The notes under the pieces are model-generated. The model was not told where the DNA came from and ran no database searches. It saw only the letters and a program-made list of their open reading frames with translations. Shown piece by piece: positions 1 to 8,857 of a DNA stretch of 64,000 bases. The translations under genes were made by a program, and so were the position numbers. Each line of letters starts with the position of its first letter. Position 1 is the stretch's first letter. Origin of the DNA: Saprospiraceae bacterium (GTDB lineage Bacteria > Bacteroidota > Bacteroidia > Chitinophagales > Saprospiraceae); contig JAEUUO010000010.1 in the NCBI GenBank assembly GCA_016787575.1, positions 186,001 through 250,000 on the forward strand, read 5' to 3'.

Positions 1-202
1 TATTTGGGTTATATATTTTTAGAAAACGGGTAGCAGATCCAATCGAAGTAAAAACTGTATCGAAAGTTAAGGTATCCTGTTCAAAACGCAAGCTAGCTGC
101 AGGATCTTGGGTAAATTCTTCTTCATGACAAGCTGCTATTAGCCAAAGCAAGCCAAAAAATGCTATTATGAGGCCTATCGTATTTAAAATCCTTCCTTTC
201 AT
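1..202 (-). CDS. Lipoprotein, N-terminal fragment (beta-helix family candidate)
   Basis: This is the first 67 codons of a gene that runs off the left edge. The start is ATG at 200-202 on the minus strand. A short basic N-terminus, a hydrophobic stretch and a lipobox (LIAAC, Cys at residue 25) mark it as a lipoprotein exported by Sec and lipidated by signal peptidase II. The mature part carries DTLTFDTVFTSIGSATR followed by LKIYNPN. From memory, that N-terminal signature is common in Bacteroidota surface lipoproteins with right-handed parallel beta-helix bodies. The fold itself lies outside the window, so the family call is tentative. It is divergent from the small gene at 261. Confidence 0.75.
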   Translation of the reverse strand, partial: MKGRILNTIGLIIAFFGLLWLIAACHEEEFTQDPAASLRFEQDTLTFDTVFTSIGSATRFLKIYNPN

Positions 203-235
203 AAAATCGCCTAAAGTTAGATTATAAAATAATAC

Positions 236-243
236 TATTTTTG
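236..243 (+). promoter_or_regulatory. Bacteroidota -7 promoter box
   Basis: TATTTTTG matches the Bacteroidota sigma-ABfr -7 consensus TAnnTTTG and lies 17 nt before the ATG of the small membrane protein at 261. No clear -33 TTTG was fixed. The box lies in the divergent intergenic gap, where a promoter is expected. Confidence 0.4.
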
Positions 244-260
244 CGCATTAAATCTTACGC

Positions 261-416
261 ATGTCAGAAAATAATACCTCCCAAAAAAGTGATTGGCTTT
301 ACTTCTTGATTTCTACCGCTTTCACCGTTTTCTTATTGGTTTATTTCCCTGCATGGTTTTGGGTAGGGCTTCCCTTCGTTTTAACCTATCTAACCAAGGC
401 ATTAAAAGCGCTTTAG
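261..416 (+). CDS. Small single-span membrane protein, 51 aa
   Basis: This is a short open frame from ATG 261 to TAG 414. It encodes a polar N-terminus of about 11 residues followed by a long hydrophobic, aromatic-rich stretch (YFLISTAFTVFLLVYFPAWF), then a short basic end. It would form one or two membrane segments. A promoter-like TATTTTTG sits just upstream, and it lies 26 nt before a GT2 glycosyltransferase gene, so it could be an accessory membrane peptide of that cluster. I do not recognise the family. Support comes from composition, position and the promoter box only. Confidence 0.5.
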   Translation: MSENNTSQKSDWLYFLISTAFTVFLLVYFPAWFWVGLPFVLTYLTKALKAL

Positions 417-442
417 TCTAAACTAAGCAATCATTCAGGCTC

Positions 443-1147
443 ATGCATCCGGTAGTAGATGTTATCATACCGGCTTTAAATGAAGAAGCATCCATCGGGA
501 AGGTTATTCAAGCAATCCCTAAAAATCTCATCAGAACGATTTATGTATGTGACAATGGAAGCCAGGACAAAACGGCTGATGTTGCACAAAAACATGGGGC
601 AGTTGTATTAGTTGCTCCTCGAAGGGGCTATGGTTCAGCTTGCCTTACAGGCATTCAACACATTTGTACGAAACCCCAGGAATTGTATCCAGATATCTTG
701 GTGTTTATTGATGGAGATTACTCGGATTATCCTGAAGAGTTGGCTTTGATATTAGATCCCTTTAAGGATCCCAAGATGGATTTAATTATTGGATCAAGAG
801 TCCTTGGAAATTCTGAGATCGGTTCTCTTGGAATAATTCAGCGATTTGGAAATAAACTGGCCTGTTTTTTAATTAAGATGCTCTACAAATACCAATTTAC
901 AGACCTTGGGCCATTCCGAGCAATCCGTTTTTGTAAGCTATTGGAGTTGAAAATGGAAGATCCAGATTACGGATGGACTGTGGAAATGCAAATTAAAGCT
1001 TCAATGCGTAAAATGAAATTTGGTGAAGTCCCTGTGAGTTATCGAAAACGTATTGGAAAATCAAAAATTTCCGGCACAATTAAGGGCATTTTTGGCGCAG
1101 CTTCAAAGATTCTGTTGACAATTTTCAAAACATATGTTAAAGGTTAA
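443..1147 (+). CDS. Glycosyltransferase family 2, DPM1-like, soluble
   Basis: A 234-aa GT-A fold glycosyltransferase. The N-terminal DVIIPALNEEASIGKVI is the nucleotide-sugar binding strand of GT2 enzymes. DNGSQDKT follows, then FIDGDYSDYPEEL with the acidic metal-binding motif around residues 89-95, and GSRVLGNSEIG in the acceptor region. Length and motifs resemble polyprenyl-phosphate mannosyl- or glucosyltransferases of the DPM1 type, but there is no C-terminal GtrA-like membrane domain, so it is probably membrane-associated. Its neighbours are a second GT2 and a multi-spanning GT. Together they suggest synthesis of a lipid-linked sugar and its use in an envelope glycan. The donor and acceptor are not determined. 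Confidence 0.85.
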   Translation: MHPVVDVIIPALNEEASIGKVIQAIPKNLIRTIYVCDNGSQDKTADVAQKHGAVVLVAPRRGYGSACLTGIQHICTKPQELYPDILVFIDGDYSDYPEELALILDPFKDPKMDLIIGSRVLGNSEIGSLGIIQRFGNKLACFLIKMLYKYQFTDLGPFRAIRFCKLLELKMEDPDYGWTVEMQIKASMRKMKFGEVPVSYRKRIGKSKISGTIKGIFGAASKILLTIFKTYVKG

Positions 1148-1199
1148 AATTGTGTTAAAAAATTAGACCCAACATGCGTTAAGGCTCCAAAGACATTTT

Positions 1200-1207
1200 T
1201 ATTTTTG
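1200..1207 (+). promoter_or_regulatory. Bacteroidota -7 promoter box
   Basis: TATTTTTG matches TAnnTTTG and ends 8 nt before the ATG at 1216. It suggests the second glycosyltransferase has its own promoter with a very short leader. Confidence 0.35.
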
Positions 1208-1215
1208 CAATAGAT

Positions 1216-2694
1216 ATGGACAACTTGCAGATTTTCCTGATATGCGTTTATACCGCATGTCTATTATACATAACCAGCTTTTCTCTTCTTCAACTCAATT
1301 TGTTGAAGGCTTATCGAAAACAGAAAAAGAATAAAGTATTACTTCCTGAATTAAAGGATTCGGATTATCATCCGCTCGTTACAATACAGCTTCCCATTTT
1401 TAATGAGTTGTATGTAATTGACAGGCTTTTAGATAATATAACCAAATTAGATTATCCGAAAGATCGTATGGAAATTCAGGTACTCGATGACTCTACAGAT
1501 GAAACCAAAGAGCATGCAAAAAACAAAATAGCTCAGTATCAGGCACTTGGCTTTGATATTCACCACATTCACCGGACCGATCGTTCCGGATTCAAAGCAG
1601 GAGCCCTAAAAGAAGGCACCAAAGTTTGTAAAGGTGAGTTTATAGCCATTTTTGATGCAGACTTTTTACCGGAGCCTGATTTTTTAAAAAAGAGCATGCC
1701 CTACTTTAATAATCCTAACATTGGCGTAGTTCAAACACGCTGGGAACATATCAATGAAGATTATTCTCTTCTAACAAAATTGCAAGCTTTTCAGTTAAAT
1801 GTCCATTTCACAGTTGAACAGGCAGGCCGTTGTGCTGCAGGTCATTTTCTTCAATTTAATGGAACTGCCGGAATCTGGCGCAAAACATGTATCGATGAAG
1901 CAGGTGGTTGGCAATCAGATACGCTTACTGAAGATCTTGACTTAAGTTACAGGGCACAGTTAAAAGGCTGGAAAATTCAATACGTCGAAGACATTATTTG
2001 TCCTGCTGAACTTCCTGCTGAAATGTATGGATTAAAATCTCAACAATTCAGATGGATGAAAGGTGGAGCTGAGAATTCCCGTAAATTACTTCCTGTAATT
2101 TTAAAATCAAATCTTCCATTAGCTACAAAGTTTCATGCATTTATGCATCTGGTTAGTAGCGGAATCTTTTTAATGATCTTTTGGGTTGCCCTGATTAGTG
2201 TTCCGGTTCTTTATGCAATGGATGACATGGAATTGAAAGCGACCTTTTTAGGATTTTGTCTGTTAGGCACGCTGGCTGTTATGTCAGTATTTTATGAAGC
2301 CAATAACATGATGTGTTGGAAAGAGAAAAACGTAAAACATCGAATTTGGAGGTTTATGACCTTGTTTCCAACGTTCATGGCTATTTCAATGGGATTCAGT
2401 TTTCACAACAGCATTGCAGTATTGGAGGGCTATTTTGGAAAGAAATCTGCTTTTATCCGGACTCCCAAATTTAATTTAACAACTTTAAAGGATAAAATAC
2501 TTCAAAACCGGTATTTGGTTCAAAAGATTACCATGAAAACATGGATTGAAGCTTTCATCTGTTTGTATTTTATTTTTGCAATTGCACTCGCTATTTATAT
2601 AGAATATTACTCGTTCTTGCTGTTCCACGTGTTATTGATGTATGGCTTTGGGTTAAATTTTTATTATTCTGTAAGGCATTTAAGCTTTAAGTAA
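1216..2694 (+). CDS. Membrane glycosyltransferase family 2 (cellulose-synthase-like)
   Basis: A 492-aa processive-type GT2. One N-terminal membrane segment (about residues 5-27) precedes the catalytic domain. The D,D,D,QxxRW signature is visible: LDDSTDE near 92, FDADF near 148, TEDLDLSYR near 238 and QQFRWMKGG near 277. Four or more C-terminal membrane segments follow (about 310-370 and 440-480), as in CesA/BcsA and ceramide glucosyltransferase relatives. QxxRW-type enzymes polymerise or transfer sugars from UDP- or GDP-donors at the inner face of the inner membrane. No PilZ domain and no bcsB/C/Z neighbours are present, so cellulose production is not implied. It sits between a DPM1-like GT2 and a GT87-like protein, consistent with an envelope polysaccharide or glycolipid locus. 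Confidence 0.85.
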   Translation: MDNLQIFLICVYTACLLYITSFSLLQLNLLKAYRKQKKNKVLLPELKDSDYHPLVTIQLPIFNELYVIDRLLDNITKLDYPKDRMEIQVLDDSTDETKEHAKNKIAQYQALGFDIHHIHRTDRSGFKAGALKEGTKVCKGEFIAIFDADFLPEPDFLKKSMPYFNNPNIGVVQTRWEHINEDYSLLTKLQAFQLNVHFTVEQAGRCAAGHFLQFNGTAGIWRKTCIDEAGGWQSDTLTEDLDLSYRAQLKGWKIQYVEDIICPAELPAEMYGLKSQQFRWMKGGAENSRKLLPVILKSNLPLATKFHAFMHLVSSGIFLMIFWVALISVPVLYAMDDMELKATFLGFCLLGTLAVMSVFYEANNMMCWKEKNVKHRIWRFMTLFPTFMAISMGFSFHNSIAVLEGYFGKKSAFIRTPKFNLTTLKDKILQNRYLVQKITMKTWIEAFICLYFIFAIALAIYIEYYSFLLFHVLLMYGFGLNFYYSVRHLSFK

Positions 2695-2800
2695 AATTGA
2701 AACATACCTATAATTAGTTTTCATTTATTTATCTTTTTGATAATTCATTTTTAGCTGCTTTAACAAAACAAATCAATTAGAGATTTATATTTGAGATCCG

Positions 2801-4102
2801 ATGATCTCTGCAAGAATTTTGTATAGCCTTTCACTTCTCTATTTGTGTTTCTTTTCTGAGCAATCACAATGGCTTTCCATTATCTGTCCTGCGGCACTTG
2901 CGGTTGTAAGTTTTGTTTATTTATATCAAAGTTTAGATGAGCCAAAACAAATAAAGCATTTTATTTTTTTTGTATTAGCTCTAAAATTCATCTCTTTATT
3001 TGCATTTCCAAATTTATCTGATGACATCTATCGCTTTAAATGGGATGGAGTATTAGTTTCGAATGGCATTAATCCATACATAAACACGCCAGACGAAATT
3101 ATAAAGTCATATTCTGGCGAATTTAAAATCGAACTAACTACGCTTTACCCTTATTTAAATTCAAAGCCCTATCATACGGTATATCCACTTATAAGTCAGT
3201 TTGCATTTGGTTTATGCAGTAAAATGGCCGGTAGCAACCTCTATGCATTCAACATTCTACTAAAATGCATTTATCTTGTGGCTGACCTTATACTGTTATA
3301 TTTTTTATTTAACTTATTAATTAAAACAGGATATCCTCAAAAACGAATTTTGCTCTTCTATGCAAATCCTCTCTGCTTTGTTGAATTAATTGGGAACCTG
3401 CATTTTGAATTGTTTTTAATTTTGTTTTTATGTATTGCAATTAGTAATTACAATAAATCAAAACTATTCAGAAGCGGATTTAATTTAGGACTGTCTGTTA
3501 TCAGTAAATTAAACTCTTTTTTGTTTGCTCCCTTATTTCTAAGTAAATCTAATTTTATACAAAAGAATTTTCTTTTAACATTGGGATTCATAATTCCTTT
3601 GACTGCTGCAGCTTGGTTTATTTTCCCAGGCATTACAGGATATAAATCAAGTTTAGGTTTATACTTCCATCAATTTGAGTTTAATTCTTTGTTGTATAGG
3701 CATCTTACTGAATATTGTGATTCAAATAAATTGTACGATGCAAAAAAGCTGGTAGGATTCTATCTGATGCTTTGTTTTTTGGTTGTTGCTTTTTATTTAT
3801 TTATAAAAGGGTATTTTAACAAACATAGCAATTTTAGTTTCCAAACAGCCTGGTATTTAATTTTTACTTATTTGCTTTTAAGTTCGACAGTACATCCTTG
3901 GTATTTAACGACTCTTGTGTTTTTATCATGCTTTTATTTGCCGTTAACCGGATTCACTTGGAGTTTTCTCGTATTTTGTTCGTATGCACGCTATGACTTA
4001 ACAGTTGAACCCTATGAATCACTTCTGGTGACAATGGAATATATCTTTGTATTTATTGTACTATTGTTTGAATTAAATAAAATGAAAATACATAAGGCTT
4101 GA
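2801..4102 (+). CDS. Polytopic glycosyltransferase (GT87/MptAB-like)
   Basis: A 433-aa protein with roughly ten hydrophobic segments. Early in the chain, after two membrane spans, comes DDIYRFKWDGVLVSNGINPY. Its acidic pair and WDG...NGINPY pattern are characteristic of polyprenyl-phosphate-sugar-dependent mannosyltransferases (GT87/MptA-MptB, DUF2029 relatives), where the acidic residues face the periplasm. STVHPWYLT near residue 365 is a second typical loop. It probably transfers a sugar from a polyprenyl-phosphate donor made by a DPM1-like enzyme such as the gene at 443. It ends 65 nt before a strong bidirectional terminator, making it the last gene of the plus-strand run. Substrate unknown. 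Confidence 0.75.
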   Translation: MISARILYSLSLLYLCFFSEQSQWLSIICPAALAVVSFVYLYQSLDEPKQIKHFIFFVLALKFISLFAFPNLSDDIYRFKWDGVLVSNGINPYINTPDEIIKSYSGEFKIELTTLYPYLNSKPYHTVYPLISQFAFGLCSKMAGSNLYAFNILLKCIYLVADLILLYFLFNLLIKTGYPQKRILLFYANPLCFVELIGNLHFELFLILFLCIAISNYNKSKLFRSGFNLGLSVISKLNSFLFAPLFLSKSNFIQKNFLLTLGFIIPLTAAAWFIFPGITGYKSSLGLYFHQFEFNSLLYRHLTEYCDSNKLYDAKKLVGFYLMLCFLVVAFYLFIKGYFNKHSNFSFQTAWYLIFTYLLLSSTVHPWYLTTLVFLSCFYLPLTGFTWSFLVFCSYARYDLTVEPYESLLVTMEYIFVFIVLLFELNKMKIHKA

Positions 4103-4166
4103 TATAAATACTGTTCATGAATTTAAATTTGGAATTTGGAAAAATTTATAAATTACTTATAAAAAT

Positions 4167-4198
4167 AAAAAGGCTGCCTGTAAACAGGCAGCCTTTTT
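4167..4198. terminator. Bidirectional intrinsic terminator
   Basis: A perfect 14-bp stem (arms 4167-4180 and 4185-4198; core GGCTGCCTG/CAGGCAGCC) closes on a TAAA loop. It is flanked by A5 on the left and T5 on the right, so it works on both strands. It lies between the convergent genes ending at 4102 (plus) and 4220 (gldN, minus). Confidence 0.9.
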
Positions 4199-4219
4199 AT
4201 TTTTATATGGACCTATAAA

Positions 4220-5089
4220 TCAATACGTCCAAAGATCATGTTCTTTATTTAAAATTTCATTTTTGATTTTTTCAGATTCCAACAACATTTTAACACCGTC
4301 GTTTTCACCTTTGAAAATATCAGACAAACGATTGTCCAATACATTGGATTCTTTAATGATGTAACTAGAGAAAAATCTAGAATCAAAAACATCGGCCCAG
4401 GTACCTGGAGCAGCATCGTTTTGATCATTAAACACTTTTTCTCTTGACAACAACATTCTTGCTTCAGGATAATAAATCCAAAACATCGGTAAGGTATATT
4501 TCAAGTTTCCAAGATCATCGTATTCGTCCTTAATAGGTGCGATTCCTAAAATTCTGCACTCTAAACGCGATGTTTGCTTATTGAAATACCACATTTCTTT
4601 TAAGCGATATGTTTTAATATCGTTAAAGTCGATGTCAGATTTACGAATTTGAACGGTTTCCACATAAGTCTCCGGATCCATAACTACAACGGTATCTACA
4701 CGATGCAGTAATTTATCCAGTTCTTCTCCGGTCAGGAATTTCTTAAAATTATCTTCGCGGAAAATCTTAATGTCGCCGTTTTCAGCAGCTTGGATGAGGA
4801 TCTGAAAGAATGGTCTTACCGGATAAACAAATGGCAAGTTCATTTTCTCTCTTACATCAATAACCCTCCAGATTCTTTTATCCCACACAATATCGGCTTC
4901 CCGAATTGGTTGGTAATCCAAGATCCGCTGATCTTTTACCAGATTGCGAGCTACAATATCATCCAGATAACCGGAATCCTCTTCCTCTTCACTGGCTTCC
5001 GTTTTTTCCTCTTCTGTTTGTGCCATTAAACTGATGTTAAACGCAGCACAAAGACAGAAAACCAAGAATGAAATCTTAAACTGATTCAT
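4220..5089 (-). CDS. gldN: T9SS periplasmic ring protein GldN/PorN
   Basis: A 289-aa secreted protein with a signal peptide (MNQFKISFLVFCLCAAFNISLMAQ) and an acidic Glu/Ser linker. The body shows typical GldN phrases: VWDKRIWRVIDVREKMN, VRPFFQILIQAAENGDI, YRLKEMWYFNKQTSRLECR and MFWIYYPEARMLLS. In the T9SS, PorN/GldN forms the OM-associated ring with the lipoprotein PorK/GldK and contacts GldM. It is the last gene of the porP-gldK-L-M-N run, 11 nt after gldM, and ends at the bidirectional terminator. The order matches the porPKLMN operon of Porphyromonas gingivalis. Length is typical. Confidence 0.95.
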   Translation of the reverse strand: MNQFKISFLVFCLCAAFNISLMAQTEEEKTEASEEEEDSGYLDDIVARNLVKDQRILDYQPIREADIVWDKRIWRVIDVREKMNLPFVYPVRPFFQILIQAAENGDIKIFREDNFKKFLTGEELDKLLHRVDTVVVMDPETYVETVQIRKSDIDFNDIKTYRLKEMWYFNKQTSRLECRILGIAPIKDEYDDLGNLKYTLPMFWIYYPEARMLLSREKVFNDQNDAAPGTWADVFDSRFFSSYIIKESNVLDNRLSDIFKGENDGVKMLLESEKIKNEILNKEHDLWTY

Positions 5090-5100
5090 GAAAACTATTT

Positions 5101-6672
5101 TTATTTAATTTGAAAGGACATGTCACCTAAATCACGGGCAGCAGCATCCCCCGGGCATCTTCCTTTAATTGATTCAAACAAATAACGGTCACCCGGTTTT
5201 GCTGCATTAATTAAATTTTGAGCCTGAGGAGAGTAACGTCCACCTGTATTGGCAACAATTTGTGCATCTTGTCTAGGAGCAACACGTACCAAATTGTATC
5301 CTTGAATGGTACATTTTGCATCAAATTCAAAACCCTCCAACACAGGAATAACACCTTGCTGTGCTTTAAATACACCGTTAGGCATTGCACCCCCACGCTT
5401 ATCACTAAGCATTGGAATTGGAGTAGGAATTCTTTTTACACGGAATTTGAAAGAAGTAGCTTGCAAGCCACCACCGCTTAATGTAATAGTTGCTTCACCT
5501 GGAGTACTAACATTTGCAATGTATTTGCCACCACCCTGCTTATTCATATTAATGCCACCGCCGGAAGCAGCTACATTTAACTGGGCAGAAGGAATACCTG
5601 CAGCGGAAATTGAAACTGGATTGTCAACACCAATGTAAAATACGTTCATCTTTTCAGCGGCAACATTACAAGAACGTTCTCCAACTTCAAATTCAAATTC
5701 TTTACGATAGGTGTCTGTTTTATTGGTAACCGGGTTTGTTACAGAAGCCACAGCGGTATATTTTTTAATACCCACATCATTTGGAACTGTTTTCCAAATT
5801 GCTTCTCCATCTGCGCTAACACTCAGATTAGAACCGTTTACAGATAATCCAACTTTAGTACTGGTACTTTTCGAAGTAGATGCTGCAAGAGCAATGGTTG
5901 TTTCGAAAGGCTCTCCTTTGATCACATAGTTTTTCTTAGGAGAAGAGATTACCGTAAATTTATCAAGTACGACATCCTCCCCACCCAATTTCTTACTAAA
6001 GTGATTTAATACAGCATTTTCAGAAGATTTGGCATCATTGATAAATTTGGTAAAAATGGGCAAGCAAGCTCCAAGTGGCATTTGTTTGAAAGTAAATTCT
6101 TCCCAACTGTGCTTGTTTTTACTGTGCTTCCATGTTTCATCATCAATATTCAATGAAATTTCAGCTTCCATGCTGGTTCTTAATGAGTCATCAATTAAGG
6201 ACAAAAATTTGGTACGATACTCCAAAATTTTATTCTTTAATTCTACACCCTTTTTATTATTTACCATCTCTCTTGTGGTAACGTCTTTATTCTTTTTACC
6301 TTTAAGATCTTTGTGATCTCCAACAACAATGTAATCGCCATCATCTACGGAACCATTTTTATTTCCTGATTTGTCAATTAAATCGTCCAATAGAGTATTC
6401 ACGTAATCCGTAAATTCCTTTCCATACTGAACAGCCATTGGGGCCCGCTCAGCAAATCGTGCGAATTCAGGTTTTGCTTTTGATCTTTTATCAATAGAAG
6501 GTACAAGTGCATCATTTGATTTATCCAATGCTGCATTAGAATCTTTAAGACTGTTATTTACCAATTTAAATGCATTGAAAATTTCCGCGGAAACGTTCAA
6601 AGCCAAGAGCGCTGTTAACACCAGATACATGATGTTGATCATGAGCTGGCGCGGCTGCTTAGGAATTGACAT
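5101..6672 (-). CDS. gldM: T9SS/gliding motor protein GldM/PorM
   Basis: A 523-aa inner-membrane protein. A short cytoplasmic tail (MSIPKQPRQLM) is followed by one membrane helix (INIMYLVLTALLALNVSAE) and a large periplasmic region, as in all GldM proteins. The periplasmic part contains a helical first domain (about 35-225) and beta-rich domains, including KTYTAV-like Ig strands and the C-terminal GFEFDAKCTIQGYNLVRV segment of the domain that meets PorK/PorN. GldM dimers with GldL pentamers form the proton-powered rotary motor energising type IX secretion and gliding. It lies between gldL and gldN with short gaps. Length is typical. Confidence 0.97.
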   Translation of the reverse strand: MSIPKQPRQLMINIMYLVLTALLALNVSAEIFNAFKLVNNSLKDSNAALDKSNDALVPSIDKRSKAKPEFARFAERAPMAVQYGKEFTDYVNTLLDDLIDKSGNKNGSVDDGDYIVVGDHKDLKGKKNKDVTTREMVNNKKGVELKNKILEYRTKFLSLIDDSLRTSMEAEISLNIDDETWKHSKNKHSWEEFTFKQMPLGACLPIFTKFINDAKSSENAVLNHFSKKLGGEDVVLDKFTVISSPKKNYVIKGEPFETTIALAASTSKSTSTKVGLSVNGSNLSVSADGEAIWKTVPNDVGIKKYTAVASVTNPVTNKTDTYRKEFEFEVGERSCNVAAEKMNVFYIGVDNPVSISAAGIPSAQLNVAASGGGINMNKQGGGKYIANVSTPGEATITLSGGGLQATSFKFRVKRIPTPIPMLSDKRGGAMPNGVFKAQQGVIPVLEGFEFDAKCTIQGYNLVRVAPRQDAQIVANTGGRYSPQAQNLINAAKPGDRYLFESIKGRCPGDAAARDLGDMSFQIK

Positions 6673-6721
6673 ATTTTATTCTATTTATTGGTTATCAATT
6701 AAATTTCTATTCAATTACAAA

Positions 6722-7318
6722 TTAATGAGCAGCTCCGCCACCCATGTTTTTGTATGCAGAAAGAATATTTCCGTAAACTGAATTCAAATTTGTCAAATTC
6801 TTGTTTAAAGCGGCAACCTGCTCTTTGTATTTTTTAGTATCATCCAATGAAGCACTCATTTCTGACATGGCATCATTCAATCTAGCATAGAAATTACCCA
6901 TAGCTTTAACCTGATCACTGGTTTTGCTAAAGTCAACTTCTTGTAAAGCTTTTAATGATCCAAGACTTTTTGACATGATTTGCAATTCACCCAACATTCC
7001 GGCTAATTGATTCTCAACCACTTCACCGTTAGCAGGACGACTGCCACCTTTCATTGGGCCTTCAGTCAAAGGATTGATTTTTGCTTCCGCATCGCCCAAT
7101 CCTGGATATAATTTATCCCAATAGTAATCTTTATCCGGAGGAATAACGCCTAAGATAAAGAACAAGATTGCTTCAGTTACCAGACCTGCAGTGATCATGA
7201 TGTCACCACCTTCCCAGGACATGATTTTGAAAAGAGCACCAAGCATAACGATGGATGCACCCACACCAATCACTAAGTTTTTAAGGTATTTGAACCAATT
7301 CTGTTTGTAAATAGCCAT
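6722..7318 (-). CDS. gldL: T9SS/gliding motor protein GldL/PorL
   Basis: A 198-aa inner-membrane protein with two N-terminal helices (about residues 12-32 and 38-60) and a cytoplasmic tail rich in helix-forming residues that looks coiled-coil-like in its second half (about 110-190). The second helix contains VTEAILFF, with Glu at residue 49. That is the membrane-embedded acid known in Flavobacterium johnsoniae GldL to be important for using the proton gradient. GldL forms the stator pentamer around the GldM dimer. It lies 49 nt upstream of gldM and 97 nt downstream of gldK. The family is clear from sequence and position. Confidence 0.96.
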   Translation of the reverse strand: MAIYKQNWFKYLKNLVIGVGASIVMLGALFKIMSWEGGDIMITAGLVTEAILFFILGVIPPDKDYYWDKLYPGLGDAEAKINPLTEGPMKGGSRPANGEVVENQLAGMLGELQIMSKSLGSLKALQEVDFSKTSDQVKAMGNFYARLNDAMSEMSASLDDTKKYKEQVAALNKNLTNLNSVYGNILSAYKNMGGGAAH

Positions 7319-7415
7319 TGTTTTTAGTTTTATGAGTTAAGAGAAAAATTGTTTGATAACCGTCAACATCATAATGAAGTTCATTCATTATAATATGGAT
7401 TGCGTTTAATTTCAA

Positions 7416-8663
7416 TTAATGAAAATCGCCTTCAGATCTACCTAAAAATGCCAATACACAACGGAAACCAATGTAGGACTTAGTTGTGTCTTGAAATTCC
7501 CAATTGCGGGTACTTGTATGCAAGTAATAGGCAACATCTTTCCAGCTTCCACCGCGAATTACTTTCCGCTTAAAGGATTCTGGATCTTCTGCTTTTGCGT
7601 CATACTTAACATCCGGATTTTGATCGTGCATAATTATATGCGCATTGTCTGAATATGCTGATTCTGTCCATTCAGCAACGTTTCCTGACATATTGTATAG
7701 ACCATACTGATTTGGAAAGTATGCATCTGCTTTAACTGTATAATATCCTCCATCTTCCGGATAATTGCCACGGCCTGGTTTGAAATTTGCCAATAAACAG
7801 CCTTTGGCGTTTCTTGGATAATATGCACCCCAAGGAAACGGAGCTTGCTCCTGTCCTCCTCTTGCTGCCCACTCCCACTCGTGTTCTGTTGGTAAGCGGA
7901 ATTCTTCTGAATTCGGTTCATCTTCTCCTTTAAACTTATTCCAAATGCTGGTTCTCCAATAGCAAAAGGCACGGGCCTGTGGCCAATTCACCCCTACTAC
8001 CGGATAATCATCAAATGCCGGATGGCTGAAATAATTACGAGTCATCGGCTCATTGTAAGAATAGGCAAAGTCTCTAACCCAACACAAAGTATCCGGATAA
8101 ATATTTGTCTTAACCTTATTAATGATCGCTGATCTTTTGATATCACGGGTATGAGCTGCCTTTTGCCAGTCTTTCCACTCCCACTCGTAAACGAATTTAC
8201 GGCTGTCAAGTTCCTTAACACCTTTATAGGCATCTGCACCCTGGAAATACATGTCATTTAAGGTTTCATCTTCCCAATCAATTTCTTGCTCCCAGTCAAC
8301 TTCTTCAGTTTGACCGTCTTCGCCTTCAACGAAATGTCCCAAAGCTTTATGGGCCAATTCATCACGGACGTAATACACAAACTGACGGTACTCATTGTTA
8401 GTGATTTCCGTGTCATCCATGTAAAAACCTGAAATTGAAATAGATTTTTGGGGCTGGACCAGGGTATGAAAGAAATCCTGATCACTTTGACCTATGGTCA
8501 GGGTTCCGCTTGGAACATACACCATACCGTAAGGATTTATACCACCCCATTTTGGTCGGTCCTGAGCTCCTACCAGTTGCCCATCCTGTTGTTTCTTGCC
8601 GCAAGATGCTAATAATAATAGCAAAAGGGCATAGATTGAGAGATTCAATTTTCTCATCTGCAT
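7416..8663 (-). CDS. gldK: T9SS ring lipoprotein GldK/PorK
   Basis: A 415-aa lipoprotein. The signal peptide ends in LLASC (lipobox). The body is a formylglycine-generating-enzyme/sulfatase-modifying-factor fold: MVYVPSGTLTIGQSDQDFF at the start, GVNWPQARAFCYWR, LPTEHEWEWAARGG, GNVAEWTESAYS and IRGGSWKD near the C-terminus. In the T9SS this fold is structural, not catalytic, and forms the OM ring with GldN. Two in-frame ATGs lie 6 nt apart (8663 and 8657); either gives a good signal peptide. The divergent spacing from porP (194 nt to 8858) allows a separate promoter, though no convincing one was fixed. Confidence 0.95.
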   Translation of the reverse strand: MQMRKLNLSIYALLLLLLASCGKKQQDGQLVGAQDRPKWGGINPYGMVYVPSGTLTIGQSDQDFFHTLVQPQKSISISGFYMDDTEITNNEYRQFVYYVRDELAHKALGHFVEGEDGQTEEVDWEQEIDWEDETLNDMYFQGADAYKGVKELDSRKFVYEWEWKDWQKAAHTRDIKRSAIINKVKTNIYPDTLCWVRDFAYSYNEPMTRNYFSHPAFDDYPVVGVNWPQARAFCYWRTSIWNKFKGEDEPNSEEFRLPTEHEWEWAARGGQEQAPFPWGAYYPRNAKGCLLANFKPGRGNYPEDGGYYTVKADAYFPNQYGLYNMSGNVAEWTESAYSDNAHIIMHDQNPDVKYDAKAEDPESFKRKVIRGGSWKDVAYYLHTSTRNWEFQDTTKSYIGFRCVLAFLGRSEGDFH

Positions 8664-8857
8664 ACAAATTTACCTACTTTGTCTTTTATAAAAAGTGGCG
8701 TAAATATAAGACATTAAAAAGATTCCCTAAAAAAATATTTTTTCAGCTTATAGATAGGCCATCTTGTAAAAATGCGAACTTTAATTATCTGTAATTTATT
8801 GTGTTCCAACTTAAATCTTATGTATTTTTCTTAAATTAATTTGAAAAATTCTAAGTT

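Noticed and set aside
5306..5638. Plus-strand 110-aa open frame
   Set aside because: Antisense shadow of gldM, which is certain from sequence and context.
7634..7972. Minus-strand 112-aa open frame
   Set aside because: Out-of-frame shadow inside gldK with low-complexity Gln/Met/Ile composition.
8665..8672. TAAATTTG box on the minus strand before gldK
   Set aside because: It matches the -7 consensus but sits 2 nt from the start codon with no -33 element, so chance in AT-rich DNA is more likely.
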